A stretch of DNA of 49,659 nucleotides from Prolixibacteraceae bacterium (GCA_019459525.1 JAIBEY010000086.1:1-49659); one strand, 5' to 3'. Positions 25,071 through 35,002 are shown, counted from the stretch's first letter. Numbers and translations: made by a program. The notes: generated by a model from the sequence alone, not told the origin.

Positions 25071-25994
25071 ATGAAAAGGGTATTAATAGCTACAGAAAAA
25101 CCGTTTGCTCCGGCAGCGGTTAATCAGATTACCGGAATTCTGACTAATGCCGGTTACGAGGTTAGGTTGTTGGAAAAATATGCAGCAAAAGCTGATTTGC
25201 TGGATGCAGTAAAAGATGTTCAGGCGATGATCGTCAGGAGCGACATGGTTGACCAGGAAGTACTGGAAGCTGCCAAAGAACTGAAGGTTGTTGTGAGAGC
25301 AGGTTCAGGATTTGATAATTTAGATTTGGTTGCCTGCACCGAAAAAGGAGTAGTTGCCATGAATACACCGGGGCAAAACTCCAATGCAGTTGCCGAATTG
25401 GCTATTGGAATGATGATTTTTATGGCTCGCGGAAACTTTAAGGGCGGCTCGGGTTCCGAATTAAAAGGAAAAACGGTAGGTGTTTACGGTTGTGGAAATA
25501 TAGGACGGAGAGTGGCCAGAATAGCTCAGGGGCTTGGAATGAAAGTCGTGGCGCTTGATCCTTGCGTTACCAAGGTAAGTATGGAACCTTACGAGGTTAG
25601 GGTTGTGCAGTCTGTTGACGAATTGTTCAGCCAAAGTGACTACTTATCCCTGCATATTCCGGCTAACGAAAAGACCAGGAAATCGGTTAATTTTAATTTG
25701 ATGAACCGAATGCCCAAAGGCGCTACACTGGTTAATACAGCCAGAAAAGAGGTTATTGACGAGGACGGATTAGCGAAAATGTTGGAAGAACGTCCTGATT
25801 TTAAGTATATCAGTGATATCGCTCCCTCTTGTCACGCAGAGCTAACTGAAAAATTTGGGCTTCGTTATTATTCAACACCTAAAAAACAGGGAGCCGAAAC
25901 GGCTGAAGCCAATGTGAATGCGGGAGTTGCTGCTGCCGAACAGATCGTGGCATTTTTTGTAAATGGCGACCAGACCTATCGGGTAAACAAATAA
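25071..25994 (+). CDS. serA: D-3-phosphoglycerate dehydrogenase (short type)
   Basis: A 307-residue D-2-hydroxyacid dehydrogenase without the C-terminal ACT domain. The NAD loop is GVYGCGNIGRRVARIAQ at 137-153, and the catalytic Arg225 lies in LVNTARKEVIDEDGL. The usual catalytic His (TPH) is replaced: the sequence reads YYSTPKKQGAETAEANV, so Lys271 stands there. I recall the same TPKK pattern from Bacteroides SerA proteins, so it is a lineage feature rather than damage. I chose the ATG at 25071 (MKRVLIATEKPF); the extension upstream crosses the terminator hairpin. The position after serC supports the serine role. Confidence 0.9.
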   Translation: MKRVLIATEKPFAPAAVNQITGILTNAGYEVRLLEKYAAKADLLDAVKDVQAMIVRSDMVDQEVLEAAKELKVVVRAGSGFDNLDLVACTEKGVVAMNTPGQNSNAVAELAIGMMIFMARGNFKGGSGSELKGKTVGVYGCGNIGRRVARIAQGLGMKVVALDPCVTKVSMEPYEVRVVQSVDELFSQSDYLSLHIPANEKTRKSVNFNLMNRMPKGATLVNTARKEVIDEDGLAKMLEERPDFKYISDIAPSCHAELTEKFGLRYYSTPKKQGAETAEANVNAGVAAAEQIVAFFVNGDQTYRVNK

Positions 25995-26011
25995 TATGTC
26001 GGGAGAATTTG

Positions 26012-26584
26012 ATGATTAAGAAGTGGATTGAAGATCAGGTTTTTGCAGCGATCAATTACAGCGGACAGCAATTAACACAAACGGAGTTTGACGGCTGTAC
26101 TTTTTTGAACTGCGATTTTTCCGCTGCCAACTGGAATGAAAGCGATTTGGTTAATTGCAGGTTTGAAAATTGTAATTTTGCGCTGGCCAAATTTTCAGGT
26201 ACCGGAATGAAAGAAGTTCAGTTTTTGGGCTGTAAGCTTATCGGAATTAACTTCGACAACTGTTCTGATTTCCTTTTTTCGGTAGGCTTTCAGAAATGCA
26301 CCCTCGATTATTCTTCGTTTACTGAAAAGAAAATGAAGAAATCGAAATTTGCAGATTGTTCTATGAAAGAAGTTGATTTCTCGGGCGCAGACCTGAGCCT
26401 GTCGGTTTTTGATAACTGCGATCTTTCGGGCGCTGTTTTTCAGCAAACGAACCTTGAAAAAGCTGATTTCCGGACGGCCATGAATTTTGGATTAGATCCG
26501 GAGGTTAATAAAATGAAGAAAGCCAGATTTTCGTATTCCGGGATTGCCGGACTACTTGGAAAGTATAATATTGATTTGGAGTAA
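26012..26584 (+). CDS. Pentapeptide repeat protein
   Basis: A 190-residue protein of A(D/N)LxX-type pentapeptide repeats, for example FLNCDFSAANWNESDLVNC, FENCNFALAKF and VDFSGADLSLSVFDNCDL. It should fold as a right-handed quadrilateral beta-helix. Family members include Qnr-type gyrase protectors, but most are of unknown role, and the two-block layout here is common among Qnr-like and non-Qnr proteins alike. It begins 17 bp after serA, with GGGAG before the ATG, so it is in the serCA transcript. Confidence 0.88.
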   Translation: MIKKWIEDQVFAAINYSGQQLTQTEFDGCTFLNCDFSAANWNESDLVNCRFENCNFALAKFSGTGMKEVQFLGCKLIGINFDNCSDFLFSVGFQKCTLDYSSFTEKKMKKSKFADCSMKEVDFSGADLSLSVFDNCDLSGAVFQQTNLEKADFRTAMNFGLDPEVNKMKKARFSYSGIAGLLGKYNIDLE

Positions 26585-26696
26585 ATTGGAATTGTAGTAT
26601 GAAATTGACATGATCTTCAGGAACACCAACCTAACACTGAATAAATTATCGGATCATGGCAATTCCATTCGACCTAAGAAATTAAAATTTATACGA

Positions 26697-26936
26697 ATGA
26701 ATTTAAAGTTTAAAATAGTATTTTTTAATTTGATGATATTTTTAATCATTTTCGATATCATCTATTTGTTTGTATGGATTTTATCCATTCAAATGAATCC
26801 GGTTAAAGCAGTTATTGTTGCCGGAATTGCCGCCCTGCTTACACCCTGGGTTAAAGCAGCGGAACGGGAGTCGGGACGAAAAGTTGTTATCCGGAGTTAT
26901 GCTTATGCCTGGTATAATAAATACCTGAAAAAGTAA
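26697..26936 (+). CDS. Small two-segment membrane protein, 79 aa
   Basis: The ATG at 26697 gives a 79-residue protein with two hydrophobic segments (IVFFNLMIFLIIFDIIYLFV and KAVIVAGIAALLTPWV) and a basic, aromatic tail (YAYAWYNKYLKK). I do not recognise the family. It sits between the pentapeptide protein and DUF1015 in the same orientation. The longer frame (from 26610) has no convincing start. Confidence 0.6.
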   Translation: MNLKFKIVFFNLMIFLIIFDIIYLFVWILSIQMNPVKAVIVAGIAALLTPWVKAAERESGRKVVIRSYAYAWYNKYLKK

Positions 26937-26965
26937 AAGTTAAAAATCAAAATAAAAACAAATAT

Positions 26966-28216
26966 ATGGCTATTGTAAAACCATTTAAAGGACTTCGTCC
27001 GCCACAAGCTATCGCCAGCGACCTGGCCTGTTTGCCTTACGACGTAATGAACAGCACCGAAGCGGCTCAAATGGCTGAAGGTAAAGCATGTTCATTGCTT
27101 CATATTACCCGTGCCGAAATCGACTGTCCGGCGGGAACCGATATTCATTCGGAAACAGTTTACCTGAAATCAGTGGAAAATTTTGAAAAATTTCAGGCCG
27201 AAGGTTGGCTGAATCAGGATAGTGAAGCCAACTATTACATTTATGCCCAAACCATGAATGGCCGCACGCAATACGGAATTGTTGGCGCAGCTTCGTGCGA
27301 GGATTACAATCAGGGAATCATCAAAAAACATGAGCTTACCCGTCCGGATAAGGAAGAAGACCGCATGATTCTGACCCGTTACCTCAATGCCAATATCGAA
27401 CCTGTATTCTTCTCGTATTGTGCTGTTCCTGAAATTGACGCCATTGTTGATTCGATTGTAAAAAATCAGAAAGTTAACTACGATTTTGTAGCTGAAGATG
27501 GCTTTGGTCACCATTTTTGGACGATTAATGATGCGGCTACAAACAAAAAAATTGAAGAACTCTTTGCCACTAAAGTTCCGGCAACTTATGTCGCCGACGG
27601 ACATCATCGTACGGCTGCTGCAGCCCGTATTGGTTTGGAAAAACAAGGCCAAAACCCAAATCATACCGGCGACGAAGAATACAATTTCTTTATGGCTGTT
27701 CATTTTCCTGATAATCAGTTGCAGATTATCGACTACAACCGCACCGTAAAAGATCTGAATGGTTTGACTGAAACGGAATTGCTGGAAAAGCTGGTTCAAA
27801 GTTTTGAAGTTGAATTAGCTGGAACCGAAATTTACAAACCAGCCAAACTGCACGAATTCAGCATGTACCTCTCCGGAAACTGGTATAAGCTGAATGCCAA
27901 GCCCGGAACTTTCAACGACAACGACCCAATTGGCGTGCTGGATGTGACTATTTTATCTAACCTGGTTTTGGATCAGATTTTGGGTATCTCAGATCTGCGT
28001 ACCTCAACCCGCATCGATTTTGTTGGTGGTATCCGTGGTTTGGGTGAATTGAAAAAACGAGTGGATGGTGGCGATATGAAAGTGGCTTTTGCCCTTTATC
28101 CGGTTTCGATGCAGCAATTAATCAACATTGCCGATTCGGGTAACATTATGCCTCCGAAAACGACTTGGTTCGAACCCAAACTTCGTTCCGGATTGGTAAT
28201 TCATAAGCTGGATTAA
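26966..28216 (+). CDS. DUF1015 domain protein
   Basis: A 416-residue DUF1015 protein of usual length. It starts MAIVKPFKGLRPPQAIASDL; the hallmark is VADGHHRTAAAARIG (residues 209-223) with the D-G-H-H-R signature. GGIRGLGELKKRV near the C-terminus is also typical. Biochemistry of the family is not established to my knowledge. In Bacteroidota the gene often follows serC and serA, as here, and the DGHHR motif recalls ParB/Srx-fold small-molecule kinases; a role in serine metabolism is inference. A terminator closes the group. Confidence 0.88.
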   Translation: MAIVKPFKGLRPPQAIASDLACLPYDVMNSTEAAQMAEGKACSLLHITRAEIDCPAGTDIHSETVYLKSVENFEKFQAEGWLNQDSEANYYIYAQTMNGRTQYGIVGAASCEDYNQGIIKKHELTRPDKEEDRMILTRYLNANIEPVFFSYCAVPEIDAIVDSIVKNQKVNYDFVAEDGFGHHFWTINDAATNKKIEELFATKVPATYVADGHHRTAAAARIGLEKQGQNPNHTGDEEYNFFMAVHFPDNQLQIIDYNRTVKDLNGLTETELLEKLVQSFEVELAGTEIYKPAKLHEFSMYLSGNWYKLNAKPGTFNDNDPIGVLDVTILSNLVLDQILGISDLRTSTRIDFVGGIRGLGELKKRVDGGDMKVAFALYPVSMQQLINIADSGNIMPPKTTWFEPKLRSGLVIHKLD

Positions 28217-28240
28217 TCGTATAAGTCAAGTATAAAGACC

Positions 28241-28275
28241 AAAAATCCCGTTGTAAATTTCGACGGGATTTTTTG
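28241..28275 (+). terminator. Intrinsic terminator after DUF1015
   Basis: AAAAATCCCGT and ACGGGATTTTT form an 11-bp stem around an 11-nt loop, with TTTTTTG at the end. It separates the serine group from the DUF423 gene. Confidence 0.8.
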
Positions 28276-28331
28276 TTTCTGAAAACTACCTTGGCTCCGG
28301 ATTGTTATGGTGGACAGAAATAAAAGCTAAC

Positions 28332-28706
28332 ATGAAGAATCGAAATATACTTTTGGCAGGCGCAGTTTTTATGGCATTGGGAGTTTTGTTGGGTGCATTT
28401 GGCGCTCACGCACTAAAAAAGATTTTATCTCCCGAAATGCTGGATGTTTATAAAACCGGCGTCGAATACCAGTTTTACCATGCAATTGGGCTTTTGCTTG
28501 TCGGATTAATTGGGTTTCATCTTGAATCAAAATGGCTTCGATGGTCGGGAATCTTTCTCATTGTCGGAATTGTTATATTCTCCGGAAGTTTATATGCACT
28601 CTCCATTTCCGGAATAAAAATTTTGGGAGCCATCACACCAATCGGCGGTTTATCGTTCGTTGCCGGGTGGGTTTGTTTAGCAGTTGGAATAGTACAACAA
28701 CGATAA
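28332..28706 (+). CDS. DUF423 family membrane protein
   Basis: A 124-residue protein with four hydrophobic helices: ILLAGAVFMALGVLLGAFGA, YQFYHAIGLLLVGLIGF, GIFLIVGIVIFSGSLYAL and AITPIGGLSFVAGWVCLAV. The AFGAHALK, YQFYHA and PIGG motifs are the DUF423 (YgdD/TMEM256) signature. The function is unknown. I chose the ATG at 28332; the upstream frame starts with TTG and has no sense of signal. It is monocistronic. Confidence 0.9.
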   Translation: MKNRNILLAGAVFMALGVLLGAFGAHALKKILSPEMLDVYKTGVEYQFYHAIGLLLVGLIGFHLESKWLRWSGIFLIVGIVIFSGSLYALSISGIKILGAITPIGGLSFVAGWVCLAVGIVQQR

Positions 28707-28831
28707 ATCCATTGACTTTATCTACTTATTTGCCTTTCCCCCAGACCTGAACTTTCTCATGGTTCGTTTAAATAAATTCAGGCTTCTTTATCCGACTAAT
28801 CTAGTTTCAAATTTTTGATATTGAGATTAGT

Positions 28832-28839
28832 TATATTTG
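28832..28839 (+). promoter_or_regulatory. -7 box of the C69 peptidase gene
   Basis: TATATTTG, an exact -7 consensus, 31 bp before the ATG. The -33 element is not clear. Confidence 0.55.
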
Positions 28840-28870
28840 CCGAAGGAAAAATTTAAAAACAGATATAAAC

Positions 28871-30565
28871 ATGATTAACAAACTACAGCGTCTTACTTTA
28901 CTGACATTTCTGACAGTAGCGCTAAGCATCCGTGTTTCTGATGCCTGTACCAATTTCTTAGTAACCAAAGGTGCATCCATAGATGGTTCGACCATGATTA
29001 CCTATGCCGCCGATTCGCATACACTTTACGGCGAATTGTATTATCAGCCCGCCATGGATTACCCCGCCGGTGCTATGCGCGATATTTACGAGTGGGACAC
29101 CGGTAAGTTTTTAGGTCGTATTCCGCAGGTTGCCCATACCTATAGTGTAATCGGAAATATGAACGAATTTCAGTTAGCCATTGGCGAAACAACGTATGGT
29201 GGCCGCGAAGAACTTGGTAAGCAGTCGGGTGCCATTATGGACTACGGAAGTTTAATTTATGTGACGCTCCAACGTGCGAAAACTGCTCGCGAAGCCATAG
29301 AAGTGATTGCCGACCTGATGGACAAATTTGGCTATGCCAGCTCTGGCGAATCGTTTTCGATTTCCGACCCGAACGAAGTTTGGATTATGGAGATAATTGG
29401 TAAAGGCGATGGTGAAAAAGGTGCTGTTTGGGCTGCCCAACGTATTCCTGACGGATACATCAGCGGTCATGCCAATCAGGCGCGTATCACAACTTTCCCG
29501 ATGAACGATCCGGTTAATTGCATGTTTTCGAAAGATGTGATTTCGTTTGCACGCGAAAAAGGCTGGTTCGATGGTAAAAATAAAGATTTCAGTTTTTCTG
29601 ATGTTTATGCCCCGGTTGATTTTAGCGGAGCCCGTTTCAGTGATGCCCGCGTATTTGCAGGTTTTAATAAAGTTTACTCCGGAATGAAACAATACGAAGA
29701 ATACGCCATGGGAAACGTTAAGCACGATGGCGAAAATAAGTTTCCTTCCAACCGTATGCCTTTGTGGGTGAAGCCGGATAAAAAACTGAGCGTTCAGGAT
29801 GTGATGGGGATGATGCGCGATCATTATCAGGGAACTGCTTTGGACATGACCAAAGATGTTGGTGCCGGTCCTTTTAAATTGCCGTATCGTTGGAGACCTT
29901 TGACATTCAAAGTTGATTCGGCTAACTATGTCAACGAGCGCGCGATTTCAACCCAACAGACCGGATTTTCGTTTGTTGCCCAGTCTCGTTCCTGGTTGCC
30001 CGATCCGGTTGGCGGAATTTTATGGTTTGGAGTTGACGATGCTTACAGCACTTGCTATACTCCAATGTATTGCGGTATTACTGAAATTCCGGAATGTTTT
30101 AAAGTCGGGAACGGCGATATGCTTATTTATTCCGAAACAGCTGCTTTTTGGGTATTCAATGTAGTTTCAAACTTTGCCTATTTGCGATACGATGCTATGA
30201 TTCCTGATGTGCAAAAGGTTCAGAAAAGCCTGGAAGATAAGTTTGTAGCCTATACGCCAAGTGTTGATGCGGCTGCACAGAATTTGTGGAATGCAGGAAA
30301 AAAGGCGGAAGCCCGTCAGTTTTTAACTGATTATTCGGTGAATCAGGCAAACGGAATGACAAAAGAATGGACAAAACTATCGCAATATTTATTCGTGAAA
30401 TTTATTGATGGCAACATCAAAAAGGAAAAGGATGGCAAGTTTGAGCGTACTGATACCGGATTGCCTCCGATGCCTGATCAGCCTGGTTATCCGGATTGGT
30501 GGAAGAAGGTTATTGTTGATCAAACTGGAGATCATTTGAAGATGACAGGAGCGCCTGCCCACTAG
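28871..30565 (+). CDS. pepD: C69 family dipeptidase (secreted)
   Basis: A 564-residue N-terminal-nucleophile peptidase. The signal peptide (MINKLQRLTLLTFLTVALSI...) ends at Cys26 of DACTNFLVTKGASIDGSTM; exposed Cys26 is the catalytic nucleophile of the C69 family. Further family motifs are NEFQLAIGETTYGGREEL, SSGESFSISDPNEVWIMEII and ISGHANQARITTFP. It hydrolyses dipeptides, probably in the periplasm, with broad specificity. It has its own promoter. The cleavage before Cys is predicted, not shown. Confidence 0.92.
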   Translation: MINKLQRLTLLTFLTVALSIRVSDACTNFLVTKGASIDGSTMITYAADSHTLYGELYYQPAMDYPAGAMRDIYEWDTGKFLGRIPQVAHTYSVIGNMNEFQLAIGETTYGGREELGKQSGAIMDYGSLIYVTLQRAKTAREAIEVIADLMDKFGYASSGESFSISDPNEVWIMEIIGKGDGEKGAVWAAQRIPDGYISGHANQARITTFPMNDPVNCMFSKDVISFAREKGWFDGKNKDFSFSDVYAPVDFSGARFSDARVFAGFNKVYSGMKQYEEYAMGNVKHDGENKFPSNRMPLWVKPDKKLSVQDVMGMMRDHYQGTALDMTKDVGAGPFKLPYRWRPLTFKVDSANYVNERAISTQQTGFSFVAQSRSWLPDPVGGILWFGVDDAYSTCYTPMYCGITEIPECFKVGNGDMLIYSETAAFWVFNVVSNFAYLRYDAMIPDVQKVQKSLEDKFVAYTPSVDAAAQNLWNAGKKAEARQFLTDYSVNQANGMTKEWTKLSQYLFVKFIDGNIKKEKDGKFERTDTGLPPMPDQPGYPDWWKKVIVDQTGDHLKMTGAPAH

Positions 30566-30600
30566 TTTTTCAAAACGTTAACTCATTTTGCGAACAGCAG

Positions 30601-30630
30601 TTTGTGGTGTGAATATTTTTACTATTTTTG
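30601..30630 (+). promoter_or_regulatory. Promoter of rplS
   Basis: TTTG (30601-30604), 18 bp, TATTTTTG (30623-30630), followed by GCACC. A near-ideal Bacteroidota promoter about 65 bp before rplS. Confidence 0.65.
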
Positions 30631-30695
30631 CACCACATTTTCGCAATCTCTTACTCATTGATATGATGTAATATTGCCACTAAAAACTCAAAGAA

Positions 30696-31046
30696 ATGGA
30701 TTTAATTAAAGTTGCACAGAATGCGTTTGCTGTTGAATTAAAAGAACAGCCGCAGTTTAATTCAGGGGATACGATTACCGTTCACTACAAAATCAAGGAG
30801 GGTAATAAAGAGCGTATCCAGAACTACCGTGGTGTTGTTATCCAGGTAAAAGGAGAAGGCGTTACAAAAACTTTCACTGTTCGTAAAATGTCGGGAAACA
30901 TTGGTGTAGAGAGAATTTTTCCTCTTTATTCGCCATTTATCGACTTGATTGAAGTGAACAAAAAGGGTCGCGTACGCAGAGCTAAATTGTATTATTTACG
31001 TGATCTTACAGGTAAAAAAGCACGTATCAAAGAAAAACGTGTGTAA
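30696..31046 (+). CDS. rplS: 50S ribosomal protein L19
   Basis: A 116-residue L19, at the 30S-50S interface. The diagnostic stretches are [53 protein letters not shown] and [20 protein letters not shown]. The length and sequence are canonical. Unlike Proteobacteria, no rpsP-rimM-trmD genes precede it; it has its own promoter and terminator. Confidence 0.98.
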   Translation: MDLIKVAQNAFAVELKEQPQFNSGDTITVHYKIKEGNKERIQNYRGVVIQVKGEGVTKTFTVRKMSGNIGVERIFPLYSPFIDLIEVNKKGRVRRAKLYYLRDLTGKKARIKEKRV

Positions 31047-31063
31047 GGAAAATATTATTTCTG

Positions 31064-31101
31064 AAAAGAGGTTGGATCGTAAGTTCCAACCTCTTTTTTT
31101 G
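31064..31101. terminator. Strong terminator between rplS and uvrA
   Basis: AAAAGAGGTTGGA pairs perfectly with TCCAACCTCTTTT (13 bp) across an 8-nt loop, with T-runs downstream for rplS and A-runs that serve the opposite strand. It lies between the convergent rplS and uvrA ends. Confidence 0.85.
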
Positions 31102-31118
31102 CCTTGGATACAAGGTTT

Positions 31119-33932
31119 TTACATCGTTAGTTTTTCCTTCAGCGCTTGACCTGTGTACGACTCCGGAATGTGGATGAGGTCTTCGGGTTTTCCTTCGAAG
31201 ATTATCCGGCCTCCATCTTTTCCACCTTCTGGGCCTAAATCAATCACCCAATCGGCACATTTTATTACATCCAGGTTGTGTTCAATAATGATGATGCTGT
31301 GGCCACGGGCAATCAGTGCGTTGAAAGAGTCGAGCAGTTTGCGTATATCGTGAAAATGAAGTCCTGTAGTTGGTTCGTCGAAAATGAATAGGGAAGGACT
31401 GCTTTTTTCTTTGGCCAGAAACGAGGCTAATTTTATGCGTTGGCTTTCACCGCCCGATAATGTACTCGACGATTGTCCGAGTTTTACATAGCCCAAACCC
31501 ACATCCTGAAGTGGTTTTAGCAGCTTCGCAATCTTTTTTGCCGATGTTGATTTGTGATTTCCGAAGAAATCAATAGCTTCATTTACAGTTAAATCGAGTA
31601 TATCGAAAATGTTCTTGTCTTCGAAAGTTACCTCCAGAATTTCGTCTCTGAAACGCTTGCCTTTGCAACTTTCGCAAATCAGGTGAATATCGGCCATAAA
31701 CTGCATTTCGACAGTAATTTCGCCTTCTCCCTGGCATTCTTCACATCGTCCGCCTTCAATATTGAACGAAAAATGAGAAGGTTTAAATCCGTTAAATTTA
31801 GAACTTTGCAGTTCGGAGTATAGCTTCCGGATTTCGTCATATACTTTCAGGTAGGTTACCGGATTGGAGCGTGATGATTTTCCGATCGGATTCTGGTCGA
31901 CAAATTCAACCGAGGTAATCAGGTTAAAGTCACCACGGATAATGTCGTGCTGTCCGGTTTTTTCGCTGAATCCACCAAACATTTTGGCAATCGCCGGATA
32001 CAAAACTTTGGTTACAAGCGACGATTTTCCTGAACCACTCACGCCGGTAACTACACAAATTGTATTTAATGGAAATTTGACATCAACGTTCTTCAGATTG
32101 TTTTCGCGTGCGCCGGTAATTTCAATGTAATTACTCCATTTCCTTCTGGATGGCGGAATCTCTATTTTCTCTCTGCCTGTCAGGTATTTGGCCGTTAAAC
32201 TTTCTGAAGAGGATTCCAGTTGTTGGTGAGTTCCCTGAAACACAACTTCGCCGCCCAACCGACCTGCCAGCGGTCCAATATCTATAATTTCGTCGGCTTC
32301 GCGGATGATTTCTTCGTCGTGTTCAACCACCAAAACCGTATTGCCGAGTTTTTGAAGTTTCCGCAATACCCGAATCAAACGTGCCGTGTCCCGTGAGTGC
32401 AATCCAATGCTGGGTTCGTCCAGAATATACATGGAGCCAACCAAGCTACTGCCTAATGAGGTGGCCAGATTGATACGCTGCGATTCGCCTCCCGATAACG
32501 TTGACGAAAGGCGGTTCAGGGTTAGATAGCCCAGTCCGACATCGGTCAAAAAATCGAGCCGGTTATTTATTTCAGTCAGGATTCGTTCAGCAATTTGTAT
32601 TTCGTGGTCAGAAAGCTTCAGGTTAATAAAGAATTGCTGCAATTCGTCGATGGGTAATAGAACCAAGTCTTGAATCGATTTTTCGCCCACTTTCACATAC
32701 ATCGCCTCTTTTTTCAGTCGGGTTCCGCGGCAGTCGGGGCAGTTGGTTTTCCCTCTGTATCTCGATAGCATTACGCGATACTGTATTTTGTAGGTATTTT
32801 CTTCCAGCATTTTAAAGAACTGGTTTAGCCCCTGAAAGTGTTTATTTCCGGTCCAAAGCAAATGCCGTTGTTCTTCGCTCAGTTCGTAATAGGGTTTGTG
32901 TATGGGGAATTTGAACTTGTCGGCTGCATAAACCAGCTCATCTTTCCATTCTTTCATTTTGTCGCCTTTCCAGCAGGCCACTGCATCCTGATAAATAGAT
33001 AGCGACTTGTTCGGAATTACCAGATCTTCATCAATTCCGATGACTTTCCCGTAGCCTTCGCATGATTTGCAGGCTCCAATCGGGTTGTTGAAACTGAACA
33101 TGTGTACCGAAGGTTCTTCGAATTCAATACCATCGGCCTCAAACAGATTGGAAAAGTGCTCTTCTTTTACATCATTTCCATCGTATATTTTTACGATACA
33201 TTCGCCATGTCCCTCAAAGAATGCAGTCTGTACCGAATCTGCGATGCGGCTCAGATTATCTTCGTCGTCTTTTAATACTGTCGCCCTGTCAATTACAATG
33301 TTACAGGTCGAATCCTTGCAGGGCTCCTCATTGATTTCTTTTAGAAGTTCGTCTATTTTCCGAATTTCATTGCCGATTTCAAGGCGCGAAAATCCTTGCT
33401 GGAGCAGCAATTCTGCTTCCTGAAACAACGTTCGTCCATTCTTGATTTTCAGTGGTGAGCCAATCATAAAACGGGTGTTCTCCGAAAATGACTGAATAAA
33501 GTTAATTACATCGCCAACATGGTGCTGTTTCACTTCTTTTCCGGAAATGGGTGAAATTGTTTTCCCGATTCGGGCGAAAAGAAGTTTCATGTAATCGTAG
33601 ATTTCGGTTGATGTACCAACCGTTGATCTGGGATTTCGGGTATTTACTTTTTGTTCGATGGCAATAGCGGGTGGAATGCCTTTAATGTAGTCAACTTCGG
33701 GCTTGTTGATGCGCCCAAGAAACTGCCTGGCATACGACGATAAACTCTCAACATATCGTCGCTGACCTTCTGCATAAAGCGTATCGAAGGCCAGTGATGA
33801 CTTTCCTGATCCGGATAATCCGCTGATTACGATGAATTTATTGCGGTTTATGTTTAGGTCAATATTTTTAAGATTATGGACACGCGCACCCTTGATCTGG
33901 ATATATGATGAATTTTTTGAGGTAGAACTCAT
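31119..33932 (-). CDS. uvrA: Excinuclease ABC subunit A
   Basis: UvrA, 937 residues, the damage-recognition ATPase of nucleotide excision repair. Two ABC modules are present: the first Walker [21 protein letters not shown], the second [18 protein letters not shown], and ABC signatures in [15 protein letters not shown] and [15 protein letters not shown]. Zinc-finger cysteines occur in [34 protein letters not shown] and CESCKGKRF. The [13 protein letters not shown] and [16 protein letters not shown] motifs are canonical. It is a single gene with its own promoter (33998-34030). uvrB/uvrC are not in the window. Confidence 0.98.
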   Translation of the reverse strand: MSSTSKNSSYIQIKGARVHNLKNIDLNINRNKFIVISGLSGSGKSSLAFDTLYAEGQRRYVESLSSYARQFLGRINKPEVDYIKGIPPAIAIEQKVNTRNPRSTVGTSTEIYDYMKLLFARIGKTISPISGKEVKQHHVGDVINFIQSFSENTRFMIGSPLKIKNGRTLFQEAELLLQQGFSRLEIGNEIRKIDELLKEINEEPCKDSTCNIVIDRATVLKDDEDNLSRIADSVQTAFFEGHGECIVKIYDGNDVKEEHFSNLFEADGIEFEEPSVHMFSFNNPIGACKSCEGYGKVIGIDEDLVIPNKSLSIYQDAVACWKGDKMKEWKDELVYAADKFKFPIHKPYYELSEEQRHLLWTGNKHFQGLNQFFKMLEENTYKIQYRVMLSRYRGKTNCPDCRGTRLKKEAMYVKVGEKSIQDLVLLPIDELQQFFINLKLSDHEIQIAERILTEINNRLDFLTDVGLGYLTLNRLSSTLSGGESQRINLATSLGSSLVGSMYILDEPSIGLHSRDTARLIRVLRKLQKLGNTVLVVEHDEEIIREADEIIDIGPLAGRLGGEVVFQGTHQQLESSSESLTAKYLTGREKIEIPPSRRKWSNYIEITGARENNLKNVDVKFPLNTICVVTGVSGSGKSSLVTKVLYPAIAKMFGGFSEKTGQHDIIRGDFNLITSVEFVDQNPIGKSSRSNPVTYLKVYDEIRKLYSELQSSKFNGFKPSHFSFNIEGGRCEECQGEGEITVEMQFMADIHLICESCKGKRFRDEILEVTFEDKNIFDILDLTVNEAIDFFGNHKSTSAKKIAKLLKPLQDVGLGYVKLGQSSSTLSGGESQRIKLASFLAKEKSSPSLFIFDEPTTGLHFHDIRKLLDSFNALIARGHSIIIIEHNLDVIKCADWVIDLGPEGGKDGGRIIFEGKPEDLIHIPESYTGQALKEKLTM

Positions 33933-33997
33933 TTGTTATGTTATTATTATTGGCAGAAATTTGTTTTTCTAAAAAAAGTTGCTCATTTTTACGAACG

Positions 33998-34030
33998 CAA
34001 AATTAACAAATTGTTTAACTCTAATTCAAA
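33998..34030 (-). promoter_or_regulatory. Promoter of uvrA
   Basis: On the minus strand TTTG (34027-34030), 21 bp, TAATTTTG (33998-34005), an exact -33/-7 pair, about 66 bp upstream of the uvrA ATG. No LexA-like box was recognised. Confidence 0.65.
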
Positions 34031-34096
34031 AAACAACGCCTATCGAAAGAACTATACTCTTTAATTATTGAAATCAGTCACATAATATTCAGAGTA

Positions 34097-34690
34097 ATGT
34101 TCAGAACAGAAGATCTGAGCGATAATTCGCTCGTAAACCAATTTGTTAATGGCGATCAAACTGCAATTGAAATTCTTATTGCCCGCCACAAAAAAAGAGT
34201 TTTCACCTACATTTTACTTATCGTAAAAAATCATCACCTTGCTGAAGATATCTTTCAGGATACCTTTATTAAAGTGATTCGGTCGTTAAAAACCGGGAAA
34301 TATACCGAAAACGGTAAATTTATTTCCTGGGTGCTTCGTATTTCGCACAACCTGATTATTGATCATTTCAGGAAGGAAAAATTACTGAGTACAACATCGA
34401 ACGACGATACCAACATCGACCTTTTTAATTCACCAAAGTACTCCGAAGAAAATATCGAAGACAAGCTGGTGTATGATCAGATTACCAGCGATGTGCGTCT
34501 TTTGATCGAGGAATTGCCTGATGATCAGCGCGAGGTAATCCTGATGCGCCACTTCCAGGGATTAAGTTTTAAGGAAATTGCTGATTTAACTGGTGTTAGC
34601 ATTAATACGGCGTTGGGTAGGATGCGGTATGCCTTAATCAATCTGAGGAAGATGATTGAGAAAAAGAATTTAAGCTTGACAAAAATTTAG
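34097..34690 (+). CDS. ECF-type RNA polymerase sigma factor
   Basis: A 197-residue sigma-70 family protein. Region 2 is YILLIVKNHHLAEDIFQDTF (-10 recognition and core binding), and region 4 is LPDDQREVILMRHFQGLSFK with EIADLTGVSINTALGRMRYA (helix-turn-helix). No anti-sigma factor or transmembrane sensor is encoded next to it, unlike SusC/FecR-linked ECFs of this phylum. A 75-residue conserved-looking ORF follows 68 bp downstream. The stimulus is unknown. Confidence 0.93.
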   Translation: MFRTEDLSDNSLVNQFVNGDQTAIEILIARHKKRVFTYILLIVKNHHLAEDIFQDTFIKVIRSLKTGKYTENGKFISWVLRISHNLIIDHFRKEKLLSTTSNDDTNIDLFNSPKYSEENIEDKLVYDQITSDVRLLIEELPDDQREVILMRHFQGLSFKEIADLTGVSINTALGRMRYALINLRKMIEKKNLSLTKI

Positions 34691-34758
34691 GAAATCTATT
34701 ACAATATTATTTCAAGGATGGCGTTATTGCTTTATAACTAAAACAATAATGTTGGCCT

Positions 34759-34986
34759 ATGAGTGAATTCTCTACCTTAAATTATTTGATCAATTCGTAT
34801 TACAACGGGAAAAAAGAAGTTGAGTCGATTAAGACTCCGGAAAATGATTTTGATACTGTCATGGAATTGGATATGTGTGGATATGAGCCTTCTCAAAAAA
34901 GTATTGATGCTATTTTGAATTTTGCTTCGCAGTACGACGTGCTGAAATCGAAAAATACCGGAAATATAGAATTGAATCTGAATTAG
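34759..34986 (+). CDS. Small protein downstream of the sigma factor, 75 aa
   Basis: A 75-residue acidic protein: LNYLINSYYNGKKEVESI, then NDFDTVMELDMCGYEPSQKS and IDAILNFASQYDVLKSK. I do not recognise a named family, but the DFDTVMELDMCGYEPS and ILNFASQYDVL segments read like conserved blocks, and I recall similar short proteins from other Bacteroidota. It has no membrane segment or DNA-binding motif that I can see. It is closed by a terminator and is likely co-transcribed with the sigma gene; a role as regulator of it is inference. Confidence 0.75.
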   Translation: MSEFSTLNYLINSYYNGKKEVESIKTPENDFDTVMELDMCGYEPSQKSIDAILNFASQYDVLKSKNTGNIELNLN

Positions 34987-35002
34987 AACCTGAAAAATAT
35001 TT

